DNA of 64,000 nt, taken from Rhodobacteraceae bacterium HIMB11. GTDB lineage: Bacteria; Pseudomonadota; Alphaproteobacteria; Rhodobacterales; Rhodobacteraceae. Of the stretch, positions 55,453 to 64,000 are shown one piece after another (the stretch's first letter is position 1; each line of letters opens with the position of its first letter). Location: the NCBI GenBank assembly GCA_000472185.1, contig AVDB01000004.1:1-64000 (forward strand). The letters run 5' to 3'. Under the pieces are notes generated by a model, which saw only the letters and a list, made by a program, of their open reading frames with translations, did not search any database and was not told the DNA's origin. The translations under genes were made by a program, and so were the position numbers.

Positions 55453-56074
55453 CTAGAACGAAAAGCTTGCGCCGATTGTGATGAAGGGAATGCATTTATT
55501 TTTTTGACAGCTCATCATTGAATTCATCGAAATCGGTTTCAAATGCGGTCTTGTCGGCGGCTGCCAACGCATTTCGCCCTGACAAAGTCGCAGTTAGGTG
55601 GGTGAAACGGGCACCCGCCTCTGCCAAAATCTGCCATCCTGATTGTCCGACGGAGCGCGTTTAGCCAAGCGCGATGACAGGAACGATGTTATTGTCCTGC
55701 TTGATGTTCAGGTCAAAACCGCTGGTGTAGGTTGTTCCGTCAAACTCTAGACTGGCGGTGGATGCATCAAAATTGTAGCCCCCTGCGGTTAAACCGCCGC
55801 TGATGCGAAACCCGCTACCAGAGGGGTAATAAACAAGCATGACACCCACGGATTCAGATGTCACTTTCCCATCAATGGTCGTGCCACCTTCGGTCGACTT
55901 ATAGTTTTGCGATCCGAAATAGAGTGGGACGAGGACGTCGATATTTTCATTCACCTCATAGATGGGCGCGGCGTATAAACCCAGCGTCCACAGACCCGCT
56001 TCAGCGGTGATGTTTTGGGCAAAACTGGGGGTTGTGAAGGCAATACCAGCCAAGGCTGCATATATGTATTTCAT
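55453..56074 (-). pseudogene. Outer membrane beta-barrel protein, interrupted
   Basis: An exported small beta-barrel gene starts with the signal peptide MKYIYAALAGIAFTTPSFA, and continues with alternating strands for 137 residues to an in-frame TAA at 55661-55663, where the pattern suggests a Tyr codon after ALG. Past it the same frame stays open for another 50 or so codons (TRSVGQSGWQILAEAGARFT and DFDEFNDELSKK) to a second stop. Removing one base from the run of seven A (T at 55499-55505) continues it into PFITIGASFSF and a TAG at 55453-55455, with the terminal aromatic typical of beta-barrel proteins. So one nonsense mutation and one frameshift inactivate it. The specific function of the intact protein is not recognised. 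Confidence 0.8.
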
Positions 56075-56234
56075 GGCAAAGTCCTTACTTAAATAATAAG
56101 GATAGCAGAAGCCCGGATAGTTTTCTTGTCAACGTCTAACTGATTGAAATTGAACAAAAATAATTCAGCTCCAATTGAAGTTTAGATTGTGGATTTTATC
56201 AAAGAAAGTTCACATCTGCTGATGTGCCCATGGT

Positions 56235-56867
56235 CTATTTAAAATTACGACTGTCTTTGATCTGATCCCAGGCCCAGACGACTTCTTGAAGCTGTTCTTC
56301 TTGGCTGCGGTCGCCGCCGTTCATGTCGGGGTGTAGCACTTTGATCAGGGCCTTATAGGCTTTGCGTACGTCGGCTTTGCTCCAGCTGTCTTTGGCGTCC
56401 AAAATTTCGATGGCACGTCGTTCTGTTGGGGGCAGGCGGCGGGTATGTCCTGCGGATGTTCCCGCACGTCCAGGATTTTTCGTGGCATTGTCACCCAACA
56501 CTTGATGCGGGTCCTCAATCCCCAAGCGTGCCCAAGCGCGGGCCTCGGGATCGCGGAAGGATTTGGTTTCGCGTTCCCAAACCTTATCCTTGGACATTTG
56601 AGCGTTCATTTCCGCCTCGGTCTGGTTGGTAAAGAAATTCCATTGCGCATTATATTCGCGCACGTGGTCCTTACAAAACCATAGGAATTCGTCCAGCACG
56701 TCTGGTGATTTCGGCGCGCGGAACTTTCCCGCCTCGGTGCAGCCATCGTGTTCGCATTGGCGCACGGAGGTTTCGGATTCACCAGATAAACCGCGGCGAC
56801 CGCGTGGATTTTTCTTTTTCGAGGCAGACACCGAAATGTCAAAACCGAATGGATCAGACTTGCTCAT
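56235..56867 (-). CDS. DnaJ-domain protein
   Basis: A 210-residue protein with a C-terminal J domain of about 65 residues containing the HPD tripeptide (KVLHPDMNGGD) that stimulates Hsp70 ATPase. The N-terminal two thirds are specific to alphaproteobacterial homologs: a basic KKKNPRGRRG stretch, a CEHDGC...AGKFRAP segment with possible metal-binding Cys, and WFCKDHVREYNAQWNFF. The ATG at 56867 follows GAAAGG; a longer reading upstream has no ribosome site. It is divergent from bolA, both in a 71-base region. It may act as a co-chaperone of DnaK; the client is unknown. Confidence 0.88.
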   Translation of the reverse strand: MSKSDPFGFDISVSASKKKNPRGRRGLSGESETSVRQCEHDGCTEAGKFRAPKSPDVLDEFLWFCKDHVREYNAQWNFFTNQTEAEMNAQMSKDKVWERETKSFRDPEARAWARLGIEDPHQVLGDNATKNPGRAGTSAGHTRRLPPTERRAIEILDAKDSWSKADVRKAYKALIKVLHPDMNGGDRSQEEQLQEVVWAWDQIKDSRNFK

Positions 56868-56938
56868 GACTATACCTTTCGACTCGGGCATGCCATCATA
56901 CCCGCGACACAGAAATATGGAAGAGGCACAAACAAAAA

Positions 56939-57202
56939 ATGACACGCGCAGAACAAATTACCACACGATTAAACGATGCATTTGATCCCGAACTTCTGGA
57001 TGTAGTAGACGAAAGCGAAATGCATCGCGGTCACGCAGGGTTTCAAGAGGGTGGTGAAAGCCATTTTCGCGTGAAAATGGTGTCTTCTGCCTTGGCCGGT
57101 CAATCGCGGATCGCGCAGCATCGTGCTGTGCATACGGCGATTGGGAAACAGTTGATGGGTGAAATCCACGCCTTGGCCTTGGATCTATCTATTCCCAAAT
57201 AG
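56939..57202 (+). CDS. bolA: BolA family protein
   Basis: An 87-residue BolA protein. The helix-turn-helix-like core includes ELLDVVDESEMHRGHAG and GGESHFRVKMVS, followed by RIAQHRAVHTAIGKQL, with invariant His and Arg. BolA proteins bind monothiol glutaredoxins through [2Fe-2S] and are linked to iron sensing and stress. It is divergent from the J-domain gene, a common arrangement in Rhodobacterales. The start has only a weak ribosome site. Confidence 0.92.
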   Translation: MTRAEQITTRLNDAFDPELLDVVDESEMHRGHAGFQEGGESHFRVKMVSSALAGQSRIAQHRAVHTAIGKQLMGEIHALALDLSIPK

Positions 57203-57214
57203 AAAATGTGAAAG

Positions 57215-57234
57215 AGGCGGAGGGAACTCCGCCT
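57215..57234. terminator. Hairpin between the convergent bolA and gatB genes
   Basis: AGGCGGAG pairs with CTCCGCCT around a GGAA loop. It sits between two convergent stop codons and may act as a bidirectional terminator, though no long T run follows on either strand. Confidence 0.45.
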
Positions 57235-57238
57235 GTCA

Positions 57239-58750
57239 CTATATCCCCAGTTTTGCGGAAACGGTTTCGTTCACGGCTTTTGGGTTTGCCTTGCCGCCTG
57301 TAGCTTTCATCACCTGACCGACGAACCAACCGACCAATTTCGGATTGGCCTTGGCTTTTTCAACCTGTGCAGGGTTGTCGGCGATGATTTGATCAACCGC
57401 GGCCTCAATCGCGACTGTGTCGGTGACTTGTTTCATGCCCCGCGCTTCGACGATTTCGGCAGGGTTTCCACCCTCGGTATAGACAATTTCAAACAGGTCT
57501 TTGGCGATTTTGCCGCTGATGTCGCCCTTGGTGATCAATTCAATGATACCGCCCAATTGTTCGGGGCTGACGGGGCTATCAGTGATGTCATGGTCATCCT
57601 TTTTCAAACGACCAAACAATTCGTTAATCACCCAGTTTGCCGCCAATTTCCCATCACGGTCCTTTGCAACCGCTTCGAAGAAATCCGCGGATTCAACTTC
57701 GGCTGTCAGGACCGATGCATCATATTCTGACAGGCCAAAGTCACCCACAAAGCGCGCCTTTTTCTCATCTGGCAATTCGGGTAGGTTCGCCGCAATATTG
57801 TCGACCCAATCCTGTTCAATTTCCAGCGGAAGCAAATCAGGATCGGGAAAATAGCGGTAATCATGCGCCTCTTCCTTAGAACGCATGGATCGTGTTTCGC
57901 CTTTGTCTGGATCATAGAGGCGTGTTTCCTGATCCACTGTTCCGCCTGCTTCAACGATTTGGATTTGGCGGCGGGCTTCCACCTCAATCGCTTGTTGGAT
58001 AAAGCGCATTGAGTTCATGTTTTTGATTTCGCAGCGTGTGCCCAGATGCCCAAAATCACCAGTTTCCATGAATTTTTCATAAGCGCCCGGCAAACAAATT
58101 GACACGTTCACATCCGCGCGCAGGTTCCCGTTTTGCATGTTGCCGTCACAGGTTCCCAAATACCGCATGATCTGACGCAATTTCGCGATATAGGCGGCGG
58201 CCTCTTCTGGGCCACGGATGTCAGGGCGGCTGACAATCTCCATTAGGCAGACGCCTGTACGGTTTAGGTCAACAAAGGACATGTTTGGATCCATATCGTG
58301 AATGGACTTGCCTGCATCCTGCTCCATGTGGATGCGTTCAATACGCACACGACGCGCAACACCTGGGCCCATGTCAACGATGACTTCGCCTTCGCCCACA
58401 ATCGGGTGATAAAGTTGCGATATTTGATAACCCTGTGGCAGGTCAGGATAGAAATAGTTTTTACGATCAAAGGCGGACCATAGGTTGATGTCCGCCTTTA
58501 ACCCCAGACCCGTGCGCACCGCCTGTTCCACGCAAAATTCATTGATCACGGGCAACATGCCGGGCATGGCCGCGTCAACAAAGGCAACGTTCGAGTTGGG
58601 TTCATTCCCAAATTGTGTCGAGGCACCCGAAAACAGTTTCGCGTTTGAGGCGACCTGAGCGTGCACCTCCATCCCAATCACAAGTTCCCAATCGTGTTTT
58701 GCGCCTGCAATCACCTTGGGTTTTGGGGTTTCAAACGTTTGATCCAACAT
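57239..58750 (-). CDS. gatB: Aspartyl/glutamyl-tRNA(Asn/Gln) amidotransferase subunit B
   Basis: A 503-residue GatB, which with GatA and GatC converts Glu-tRNA(Gln) (and Asp-tRNA(Asn)) to Gln-tRNA(Gln). The N-terminal cradle domain has [48 protein letters not shown] and [17 protein letters not shown], and the C-terminal YqeY domain covers about residues 350-503, ending with tRNA-binding helices. The ATG at 58750 follows AGGTGATAG; upstream codons are rejected. gatA and gatC are not in the window. Confidence 0.97.
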   Translation of the reverse strand: MLDQTFETPKPKVIAGAKHDWELVIGMEVHAQVASNAKLFSGASTQFGNEPNSNVAFVDAAMPGMLPVINEFCVEQAVRTGLGLKADINLWSAFDRKNYFYPDLPQGYQISQLYHPIVGEGEVIVDMGPGVARRVRIERIHMEQDAGKSIHDMDPNMSFVDLNRTGVCLMEIVSRPDIRGPEEAAAYIAKLRQIMRYLGTCDGNMQNGNLRADVNVSICLPGAYEKFMETGDFGHLGTRCEIKNMNSMRFIQQAIEVEARRQIQIVEAGGTVDQETRLYDPDKGETRSMRSKEEAHDYRYFPDPDLLPLEIEQDWVDNIAANLPELPDEKKARFVGDFGLSEYDASVLTAEVESADFFEAVAKDRDGKLAANWVINELFGRLKKDDHDITDSPVSPEQLGGIIELITKGDISGKIAKDLFEIVYTEGGNPAEIVEARGMKQVTDTVAIEAAVDQIIADNPAQVEKAKANPKLVGWFVGQVMKATGGKANPKAVNETVSAKLGI

Positions 58751-58828
58751 CTCTATCACCTGCATATCATGTGTTAAACGCGGTGTAGCGAATGCAGGCT
58801 AGGGATTCAATCGTCTTTGTCGTCCCGC

Positions 58829-60070
58829 CTACATGTTTGCAGCATTGGCAAGATTGGGAACAATACGGCACAACATGCGCAGGGCGGTTTCTTCGCCCAT
58901 TTTTTGTTGAACCTCCGGGTCTTCAATCCCAAGATGTGGGGCAAGTCCTGTTATCGCGCGATACCATGGCATCGGATCAATTTCGCGCAAAAATTCCTCT
59001 GACACATATTCTGCGGCCTCGTTCAATTTTTGGCGTTTCTTACGAATTGATTTGCTTTCTTGGCGGCCTGAATAATCCCCCAACGTCACAGCCAAAAACG
59101 CGGCGATTTCATTCGCGGTATGCTGATCGGGACGGCGTTCAAAAATTTCTAGGATCGCATGTAGGAATGCATCTGTGTCCAACATCTGAAACGCATTTTG
59201 ATCTTCGGCCAATGCATCCATATACATCCATGCATAGGCGCCGCTGCCCCAGATGTCGTGCATTTCATCACGCATCCGCGCGGCCTCTCTTCCTAATGTC
59301 GCATAATCACCCAAGAATTGCGGCAACAAATGGCGGCCAAAATTGCGGAAGTGCAGGGGTGTTGTTGGGTCCAGATCAATCAATTCATTGTAATCGTCGA
59401 TCACCCGCAGATCCGCGTTTTTCAACCCTGACAGCGTTGCGCATTGCGCGGCGGCCAGAATGGGGGAGGACAGTTCGCGGGCATTAAAGTTGTTCAAGAC
59501 CTCTTGGGCAAGGGCGAAGTGTTCTTGAAAAATCTTTAGGTAGCCTGCGAGGTTTGGATGCGGCATGGCGTTGTACCACGCCCATCCCGCATCAATGTGG
59601 GTATAGGCCAAGATGGCCGCAACGCCATGATCGTTTGGATGTTCGCGCATCACTTCGTGAAATTCGGCAATCCCCTCGGTTGAGGGTTCTGGTTCACGAA
59701 AGCGCAATTTAACCTCAAGCGGGCGAGTAACATCGTAGCGCGCACCAAGTGTCAGAATTTCAGATATGGGTGAGCCGCCGGAGGTTGTTGCACGCATTTC
59801 GTCAAACTGTCTGATTTCTTGGCCGAGCTTATCCCAATCCTCTTGACGCACCAATTTCTGACCGCGGTTCAAATACCATCCGTATTCCAACTGTTCTTCG
59901 CCGTCCATGTTGACGGGTTTACCCAGTTTTGCGCGCAACGGATCCAGTGTTTCTAAACGATCATCAGGATGGCCCACTGCTAAATCGGCAAGGATGTTTG
60001 TTAACCCATCCTCTGGCTTGGCGCGTAAGGCAGTGCGCAGTCGATTTAGAAACCCGTAACTCATGGCCAT
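58829..60070 (-). CDS. Conserved-looking 413-residue protein, function unknown
   Basis: I do not recognise this protein. It lacks a signal peptide and membrane segments, is acidic, and seems mostly helical, with repeated blocks such as DRLETLDPLRAKLG, FHEVMREHPNDHGVAAILAY and RVIDDYNELIDLDPTTPLHFR that resemble TPR-like arrays. Trp, Tyr and Asp residues are common. The ATG at 60070 has GGAG six bases before it. It lies between gatB and pepN, on the same strand as both, but a terminator after pepN and 79 bases before gatB make separate transcription likely. It might be a Rhodobacterales-specific cytoplasmic protein. Confidence 0.8.
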   Translation of the reverse strand: MAMSYGFLNRLRTALRAKPEDGLTNILADLAVGHPDDRLETLDPLRAKLGKPVNMDGEEQLEYGWYLNRGQKLVRQEDWDKLGQEIRQFDEMRATTSGGSPISEILTLGARYDVTRPLEVKLRFREPEPSTEGIAEFHEVMREHPNDHGVAAILAYTHIDAGWAWYNAMPHPNLAGYLKIFQEHFALAQEVLNNFNARELSSPILAAAQCATLSGLKNADLRVIDDYNELIDLDPTTPLHFRNFGRHLLPQFLGDYATLGREAARMRDEMHDIWGSGAYAWMYMDALAEDQNAFQMLDTDAFLHAILEIFERRPDQHTANEIAAFLAVTLGDYSGRQESKSIRKKRQKLNEAAEYVSEEFLREIDPMPWYRAITGLAPHLGIEDPEVQQKMGEETALRMLCRIVPNLANAANM

Positions 60071-60206
60071 CTGATACTCCTTATCTTTTCATAGAGTACT
60101 GATGCCCATTTAAGGCGCAAAAAAGGCAGGCTGCGTGCATATTTCGGTTTATTGCCCGTCATCTTCGGGGCATGGGGGTTGATTTTATATCCCTTGGTAT
60201 ATTTTG

Positions 60207-60230
60207 AAAAAACGCTGCCCTAATACAGCG
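60207..60230 (-). terminator. Rho-independent terminator after pepN
   Basis: On the minus strand CGCTG (60226-60230) pairs with CAGCG (60213-60217) around an 8-base loop and is followed by six T residues. A second stem, GCGGATTG with CAATCCGC, lies immediately upstream of it in the transcript. The rest of this 202-base gap shows nothing further. Confidence 0.6.
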
Positions 60231-60272
60231 CGGATTGTCGTCAAAATGTGATCAATCCGCACCGTGGGTGAT

Positions 60273-62828
60273 TCACCCATCCTCTCCCAAAATACGGGTC
60301 AACATTTCGCGTGTGTCGCGGCTTAGGTCCTCTTGATCCAAGATCCGTTGCATCGCGGTTTGCATCTGCGTTTGACGCTCAGGCGCAAAGATGCGCCAAC
60401 TGTCGAATGCAGAACAGGATCGCGCGGTGGGTTGCGGGTTGATCTTGTCCAATTTGATCAACCAGTCGGCCAATGTGTTATACCCCCGTCCGTCTGTTGC
60501 ATGAAATCCCGCATGCCCCGCAAAGGGGCCAAAAACAGATCGGAACCGGTTTGGATTTTTGATCGAGAAATCAGGATGCGCAGATAGCCGATCAACAACA
60601 TCCAGCGCCTCCTCTGGTTTTGCATGTGTCATTTGAATGCTGAACCATTTATCGATGACCAACCGTTCGTGTTTCCAAGTTTCATAAAACTGCTGTGATG
60701 CGTTCACGCCGTATTCGCAGGACAAAAGTGCCCCCAATGCGCCCAGTGTGCTGGTCATGTTATCGGCTGTTTCGAATTGTTTACGCGCCTCTGTCCCACC
60801 GTCCAATCGGGTGATCAGGCCCAAAATCATATTGGCCAATGCCCGCTGGCCTGCCTGTTGCGCGGTGGGCGCAAAGGGGGCGCGTACCTGATTTTCAACG
60901 TAAATTGTGCCCAAATCATTTTGCAACGCCTCGGCCAAAGAATGCGAGATGGTTTCTTGTGCCGCATGAATTGCAAAGGGGTCGGGTGTATTCCCCGCAT
61001 TATATAGCCGCTGCATGACATCCGATCGCGCAGGTTGCGTCAGGGTCAGTGCACGAAACGCGGGATCAAGTTCCGCGTTGATCGCCACATCACGCAGACC
61101 CGACAACAGGCGTTCGTCAACGGTGGCGCCATCGGTCAGCATCGACAATGTAACGTCCATCATCAAGGTTTGCGCCGCATCCCATTTGGAATAGGGATCT
61201 GTGTCATTTGACATTAAAAACGATAACCGATCCCGATCAACGGCATGGTCGATGACAACAGGTGCGGAAAATTCGCGCAATATCGATGGGATTGGTCGCT
61301 CCGCCAATCCATCAAAGCGCAGAGTTTGTGATTTTTCGGTCAATTCAAAAATTTGCGTTGGTTGAATTTCCGCCCCCGATTGATCCAACAAACCAACTGC
61401 AAGCGGAATGACAAAGTTCGGTTTTTCTGGTTGCCCTGGTGTGGGGGCCGTGGACTGTTCAAACGTTAATTCAAAGCACCCGTTTTCATAGGTTTCGCTA
61501 ACCTTAACCTGCGGTGTGCCCGCCTGTTGATACCACAGTTTAAACTGACTTAGATCGCGGCCTGTTGTGTCCTCAAACGCGGCAAGCCAATCTTCGATGG
61601 TTGCTGCCTGCCCGTCGTGTTGATCAAAATAACGCTCAACCGATTTGTAATAGGCGGCGTCGCCCACCAGCGTTTTTAACATGCGGATTAATTCAGCGCC
61701 CTTTTCATAGATGGTCAGGGTGTAAAAATTGTTGATCTCGACAAAACTTTCGGGTCGCACAGGATGGGCAAGGGGCCCCGCATCTTCGCGGAACTGTCGT
61801 GATCGCATCAGAAACGCATCCCCAATGCGTTTTACAGGCGCGCTGCGCATATCGGCGGTGAATTGCGAATCCCGAAACACCGTCAGCCCCTCTTTCAGGC
61901 ACAGTTGAAACCAATCGCGACAGGTAACGCGATTACCTGTCCAGTTGTGGAAATATTCGTGCGCGATGACCGCTTCGATCAATTCGAAATTTGTGTCCGT
62001 TGTGATGTCATTGTTGGCCAAGATGTAGGTGCTGTTGAAAATATTCAGTCCCTTGTTTTCCATCGCCCCCATATTGAAATCATCAACGGCAACAATGTTG
62101 AATACGTCCAAGTCATATTCGCGTCCATAGACACGTTCATCCCAGTCCATTGACGCCTTTAGCGCTTGCATGCCGAATTCACATTTGTCCTGATCCCCAT
62201 CCCGCACCCAAATGTTAAGTTCCACATCACGATCCGATAGTGTGGTGAAGTGATCTTGGTGATTGAACAACTCGCCCGCCACCAGCGCGAAAAGATAGGC
62301 GGGTTTGGGCCATGGATCGTGCCATTCGGCACTGCCTGTTTCCGATGAGATCAAATTGCCATTTGACAAAAGGACGGCATGACCGCCGTGAATGCGCACA
62401 TCAAATTTTGCCAAAACATCGGGGCGGTCAGGATAATAGGTGATTTTGCGAAACCCCTCGGCCTCGCACTGGGTACAGTACATGCCATTGGACATATATA
62501 ACCCTTCAAGCGCGGTGTTTGCGCTGGGATTGATTTCGACCTCTGCTTCCCAGATGAAGGGGGCATTGGGAACAACACAGTCCAAATGTGTTTCTGAGAT
62601 ATTGGGTGATACTGGGGCGCCGTTAATTTTGGCCCAGATCAACTTCATCTCTGCGCCGTCCAAAATGAACTGATTTGTTTTCGCATCGGGGTTGGGACGA
62701 AACGCAATGCGCGAAATGACCCGTGTCTTGGTTGGGTCCAAATGAAAAGTCAGCTCGGTCTTATCGATCAAATACGCAGGCGGTGTGTAATCTTTTAGGT
62801 AGATCGTTTGATCGATGTCTTTTGCCAT
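60273..62828 (-). CDS. pepN: Aminopeptidase N
   Basis: An 851-residue M1-family zinc aminopeptidase of the E. coli PepN type. The exopeptidase motif GAMEN lies at residues 254-258, the zinc motif HEYFH at 290-294 and the third ligand is Glu313 (LKEGLT). An N-terminal beta domain of about 190 residues precedes the catalytic domain, and two further domains, an immunoglobulin-like and a helical superhelix, follow from about residue 440. It removes N-terminal residues from peptides in the cytoplasm. The ATG at 62828 has AGGACCAGGA ahead of it. It is divergent from the photolyase gene, sharing a 92-base region. Confidence 0.97.
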   Translation of the reverse strand: MAKDIDQTIYLKDYTPPAYLIDKTELTFHLDPTKTRVISRIAFRPNPDAKTNQFILDGAEMKLIWAKINGAPVSPNISETHLDCVVPNAPFIWEAEVEINPSANTALEGLYMSNGMYCTQCEAEGFRKITYYPDRPDVLAKFDVRIHGGHAVLLSNGNLISSETGSAEWHDPWPKPAYLFALVAGELFNHQDHFTTLSDRDVELNIWVRDGDQDKCEFGMQALKASMDWDERVYGREYDLDVFNIVAVDDFNMGAMENKGLNIFNSTYILANNDITTDTNFELIEAVIAHEYFHNWTGNRVTCRDWFQLCLKEGLTVFRDSQFTADMRSAPVKRIGDAFLMRSRQFREDAGPLAHPVRPESFVEINNFYTLTIYEKGAELIRMLKTLVGDAAYYKSVERYFDQHDGQAATIEDWLAAFEDTTGRDLSQFKLWYQQAGTPQVKVSETYENGCFELTFEQSTAPTPGQPEKPNFVIPLAVGLLDQSGAEIQPTQIFELTEKSQTLRFDGLAERPIPSILREFSAPVVIDHAVDRDRLSFLMSNDTDPYSKWDAAQTLMMDVTLSMLTDGATVDERLLSGLRDVAINAELDPAFRALTLTQPARSDVMQRLYNAGNTPDPFAIHAAQETISHSLAEALQNDLGTIYVENQVRAPFAPTAQQAGQRALANMILGLITRLDGGTEARKQFETADNMTSTLGALGALLSCEYGVNASQQFYETWKHERLVIDKWFSIQMTHAKPEEALDVVDRLSAHPDFSIKNPNRFRSVFGPFAGHAGFHATDGRGYNTLADWLIKLDKINPQPTARSCSAFDSWRIFAPERQTQMQTAMQRILDQEDLSRDTREMLTRILGEDG

Positions 62829-62920
62829 ACGTCCTGGTCCTTCGAACTTGTCTTTTTAAACTTAGACCCTAGCTCGGAAATTGACGGTTGCAATGTGCAA
62901 AATGTAGGAACTAGGCGTCA

Positions 62921-64000
62921 GTGTCGGCACATAAAGAACAGATAACAATTCTTTGGTTCAAACGCGACTTGCGCATTGAGGATCAACCAGCGCTTTGCCA
63001 TGCGGCGCAGCTTGGATATCCAATACTCCCACTTTACGTGGTTGAGCCTGCGTTATGGATGCAATCAGATTATAGCGGTCGTCAATGGGAATTTACTAAA
63101 GAGTGTCTTTTTGATCTTCGTGCGCAGCTTGGTGCATTGGGCATGCCCTTGGTCGTGCGCACGGGTGCAGTGCGTAAAGTGCTGAGCGAACTGACAGACA
63201 CTTTTGACATTAAACATCTGGTCGCGCATGAGGAAACGGGAACGGCCTGGACGTTTCAGCGCGATCTGCGGGTTCAGGCATGGTGCCGTGAAAACACAAT
63301 TGATTTTACCGAACTTCCCCAGTCTGGTGTTGTGCGTCGTTTGTATACTCGCGATCACTGGGCACGTGCGCGGGATCGGTTTGTCGATGGAGTGCGGCTG
63401 AAACCCCCACAGGCGCTGAAATCCATCGACATTGACGCAGGACATATTCCTGATTGGGCGGATATTTCTGGCGAACCTGATCGCTGCCCATTGCGCCAGC
63501 ACGGTGGGCGCGGAGCGGCCCTGTCGTCATTGGATAAATTTTGGGGAAACGGCATCAAAACCTATCGCTGGGCAATGTCCTCGCCCGTCACCGCGCCCCA
63601 TGCGTGTTCGCGGATATCGCCGCATTTGGCGCAGGGAGTGATGAGCATTCGAGAGGTGGCGCAATTGTCCGCATTGCGTTCGAAAAGTTTTTCAACACCA
63701 GCAAAAAAAGGATATGCCTCGTTTCAATCGCGCCTTGCGTGGCGCGATCATTTTATCCAAAAACTTGAGGATCAACCCGATTTGGATCAGGTTGCCATGC
63801 ATCGCGCCTATAACAATCTGCGTCCCCGTGAAGGAAACGAAGCGTTCTTGTCTGCGTGGGAAAAGGGGGAAACAGGTCTGCCGTTTCTCGATGCTTGCAT
63901 GCGGTCGCTTCAGGCGACGGGATGGTTAAATTTCCGCATGCGGGCGATGGTGATGTCTGTCGCCTCTTATCACCTGTGGCTGGATTGGCGTTCGGCGGGG
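62921..64000 (+). CDS. Cryptochrome/DNA photolyase family protein (3' end beyond window)
   Basis: An open frame from GTG at 62921 runs past the window end, 360 codons visible. The N-terminal domain begins with ITILWFKRDLRIEDQPAL, the antenna-domain signature of the photolyase/cryptochrome family. The FAD domain contains YRWAMSSPVTAPHACSRISPHL, SFQSRLAWRDHFIQKLED, and GETGLPFLDACMRSLQATGW followed by LNFRMRAM, which line the flavin and DNA pocket. A TAG at 62912 bounds the frame and no nearer in-frame ATG precedes the motif, so GTG is preferred although the ribosome site (AGGA) is weak. It could be a light-driven repair enzyme or a photoreceptor; this cannot be decided from the sequence seen. 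Confidence 0.9.
   Translation, partial: MSAHKEQITILWFKRDLRIEDQPALCHAAQLGYPILPLYVVEPALWMQSDYSGRQWEFTKECLFDLRAQLGALGMPLVVRTGAVRKVLSELTDTFDIKHLVAHEETGTAWTFQRDLRVQAWCRENTIDFTELPQSGVVRRLYTRDHWARARDRFVDGVRLKPPQALKSIDIDAGHIPDWADISGEPDRCPLRQHGGRGAALSSLDKFWGNGIKTYRWAMSSPVTAPHACSRISPHLAQGVMSIREVAQLSALRSKSFSTPAKKGYASFQSRLAWRDHFIQKLEDQPDLDQVAMHRAYNNLRPREGNEAFLSAWEKGETGLPFLDACMRSLQATGWLNFRMRAMVMSVASYHLWLDWRSAG

Noticed and set aside
1-64000. Prophage, insertion sequence, integron or CRISPR
   Set aside because: No transposase, integrase, phage structural gene or regularly spaced repeat was found by reading.

Overview
The window looks like chromosome of a marine alphaproteobacterium of the order Rhodobacterales, most probably the Roseobacter group. 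The reasons are a DddQ-type DMSP lyase, an MttB-family methyltransferase next to a FAD/GcvT demethylating dehydrogenase, a DUF1127 gene followed by CCUCC-loop 'cuckoo' hairpins as in Rhodobacter, an aerobic-type cobaltochelatase pair (CobS/CobT), and a complete dcw cluster in the usual alphaproteobacterial order. Base composition looks even and moderate. I see no transposases, integrases, phage genes or CRISPR arrays. Genus assignment is not possible from the sequence alone.

Region 1 (1-13.1 kb) is a catabolic accessory region. It holds a DMSP lyase, an SDR dehydrogenase, an SMP-30 lactonase, an NAD-dependent epimerase/dehydrogenase, a LysR regulator, an MttB-like methyltransferase and a FAD/GcvT oxidase of the dimethylglycine/sarcosine dehydrogenase type. 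These are followed by an IlvD/Edd dehydratase, a DapA-like lyase, an RraA-like protein and a convergent creatinase. The chemistry fits use of marine osmolytes (DMSP, methylated amines, creatine to sarcosine) and of sugar acids. Region 2 (13.3-21.7 kb) has tRNA-Gly(GCC), pyruvate carboxylase, a Tat-signal agmatine-deiminase-family protein, a UvrD/PcrA helicase, a cobalamin riboswitch in front of an unrecognised 94-residue protein, and a DUF1127 gene with four tandem CCTCC-loop hairpins 3' of it.

Region 3 (21.9-46.6 kb) is the division and cell-wall cluster. It begins with a long leader carrying MraZ boxes and an UpsM-like terminated RNA, then mraZ-rsmH-ftsL-ftsI-murE-murF-mraY-murD. An HI0933-type flavoprotein on the opposite strand interrupts it, followed by ftsW-murG-murC-murB-ddl-ftsQ-ftsA-ftsZ-lpxC-bamD-recN. 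Overlapping stop/start codons show tight coupling. The early genes make and flip lipid II, ftsQAZ/L/I/W build the divisome, lpxC makes lipid A, and bamD assembles the outer membrane.

Region 4 (46.6-64 kb) is mixed housekeeping. It has a GlcD-like FAD oxidase, a chloride-channel pseudogene with several lesions, DUF427, an aminopeptidase P, cobT, cobS, an exported MsrB, an outer-membrane beta-barrel pseudogene, a J-domain protein, bolA, gatB, an unrecognised 413-residue protein, pepN, and a photolyase/cryptochrome gene cut by the window end.

The observations most worth a second look are the B12 riboswitch that controls an unknown small protein, the cuckoo RNA array, the UpsM-like mraZ leader, the osmolyte-degradation grouping, and the two decayed genes whose ancestral frames can still be read.
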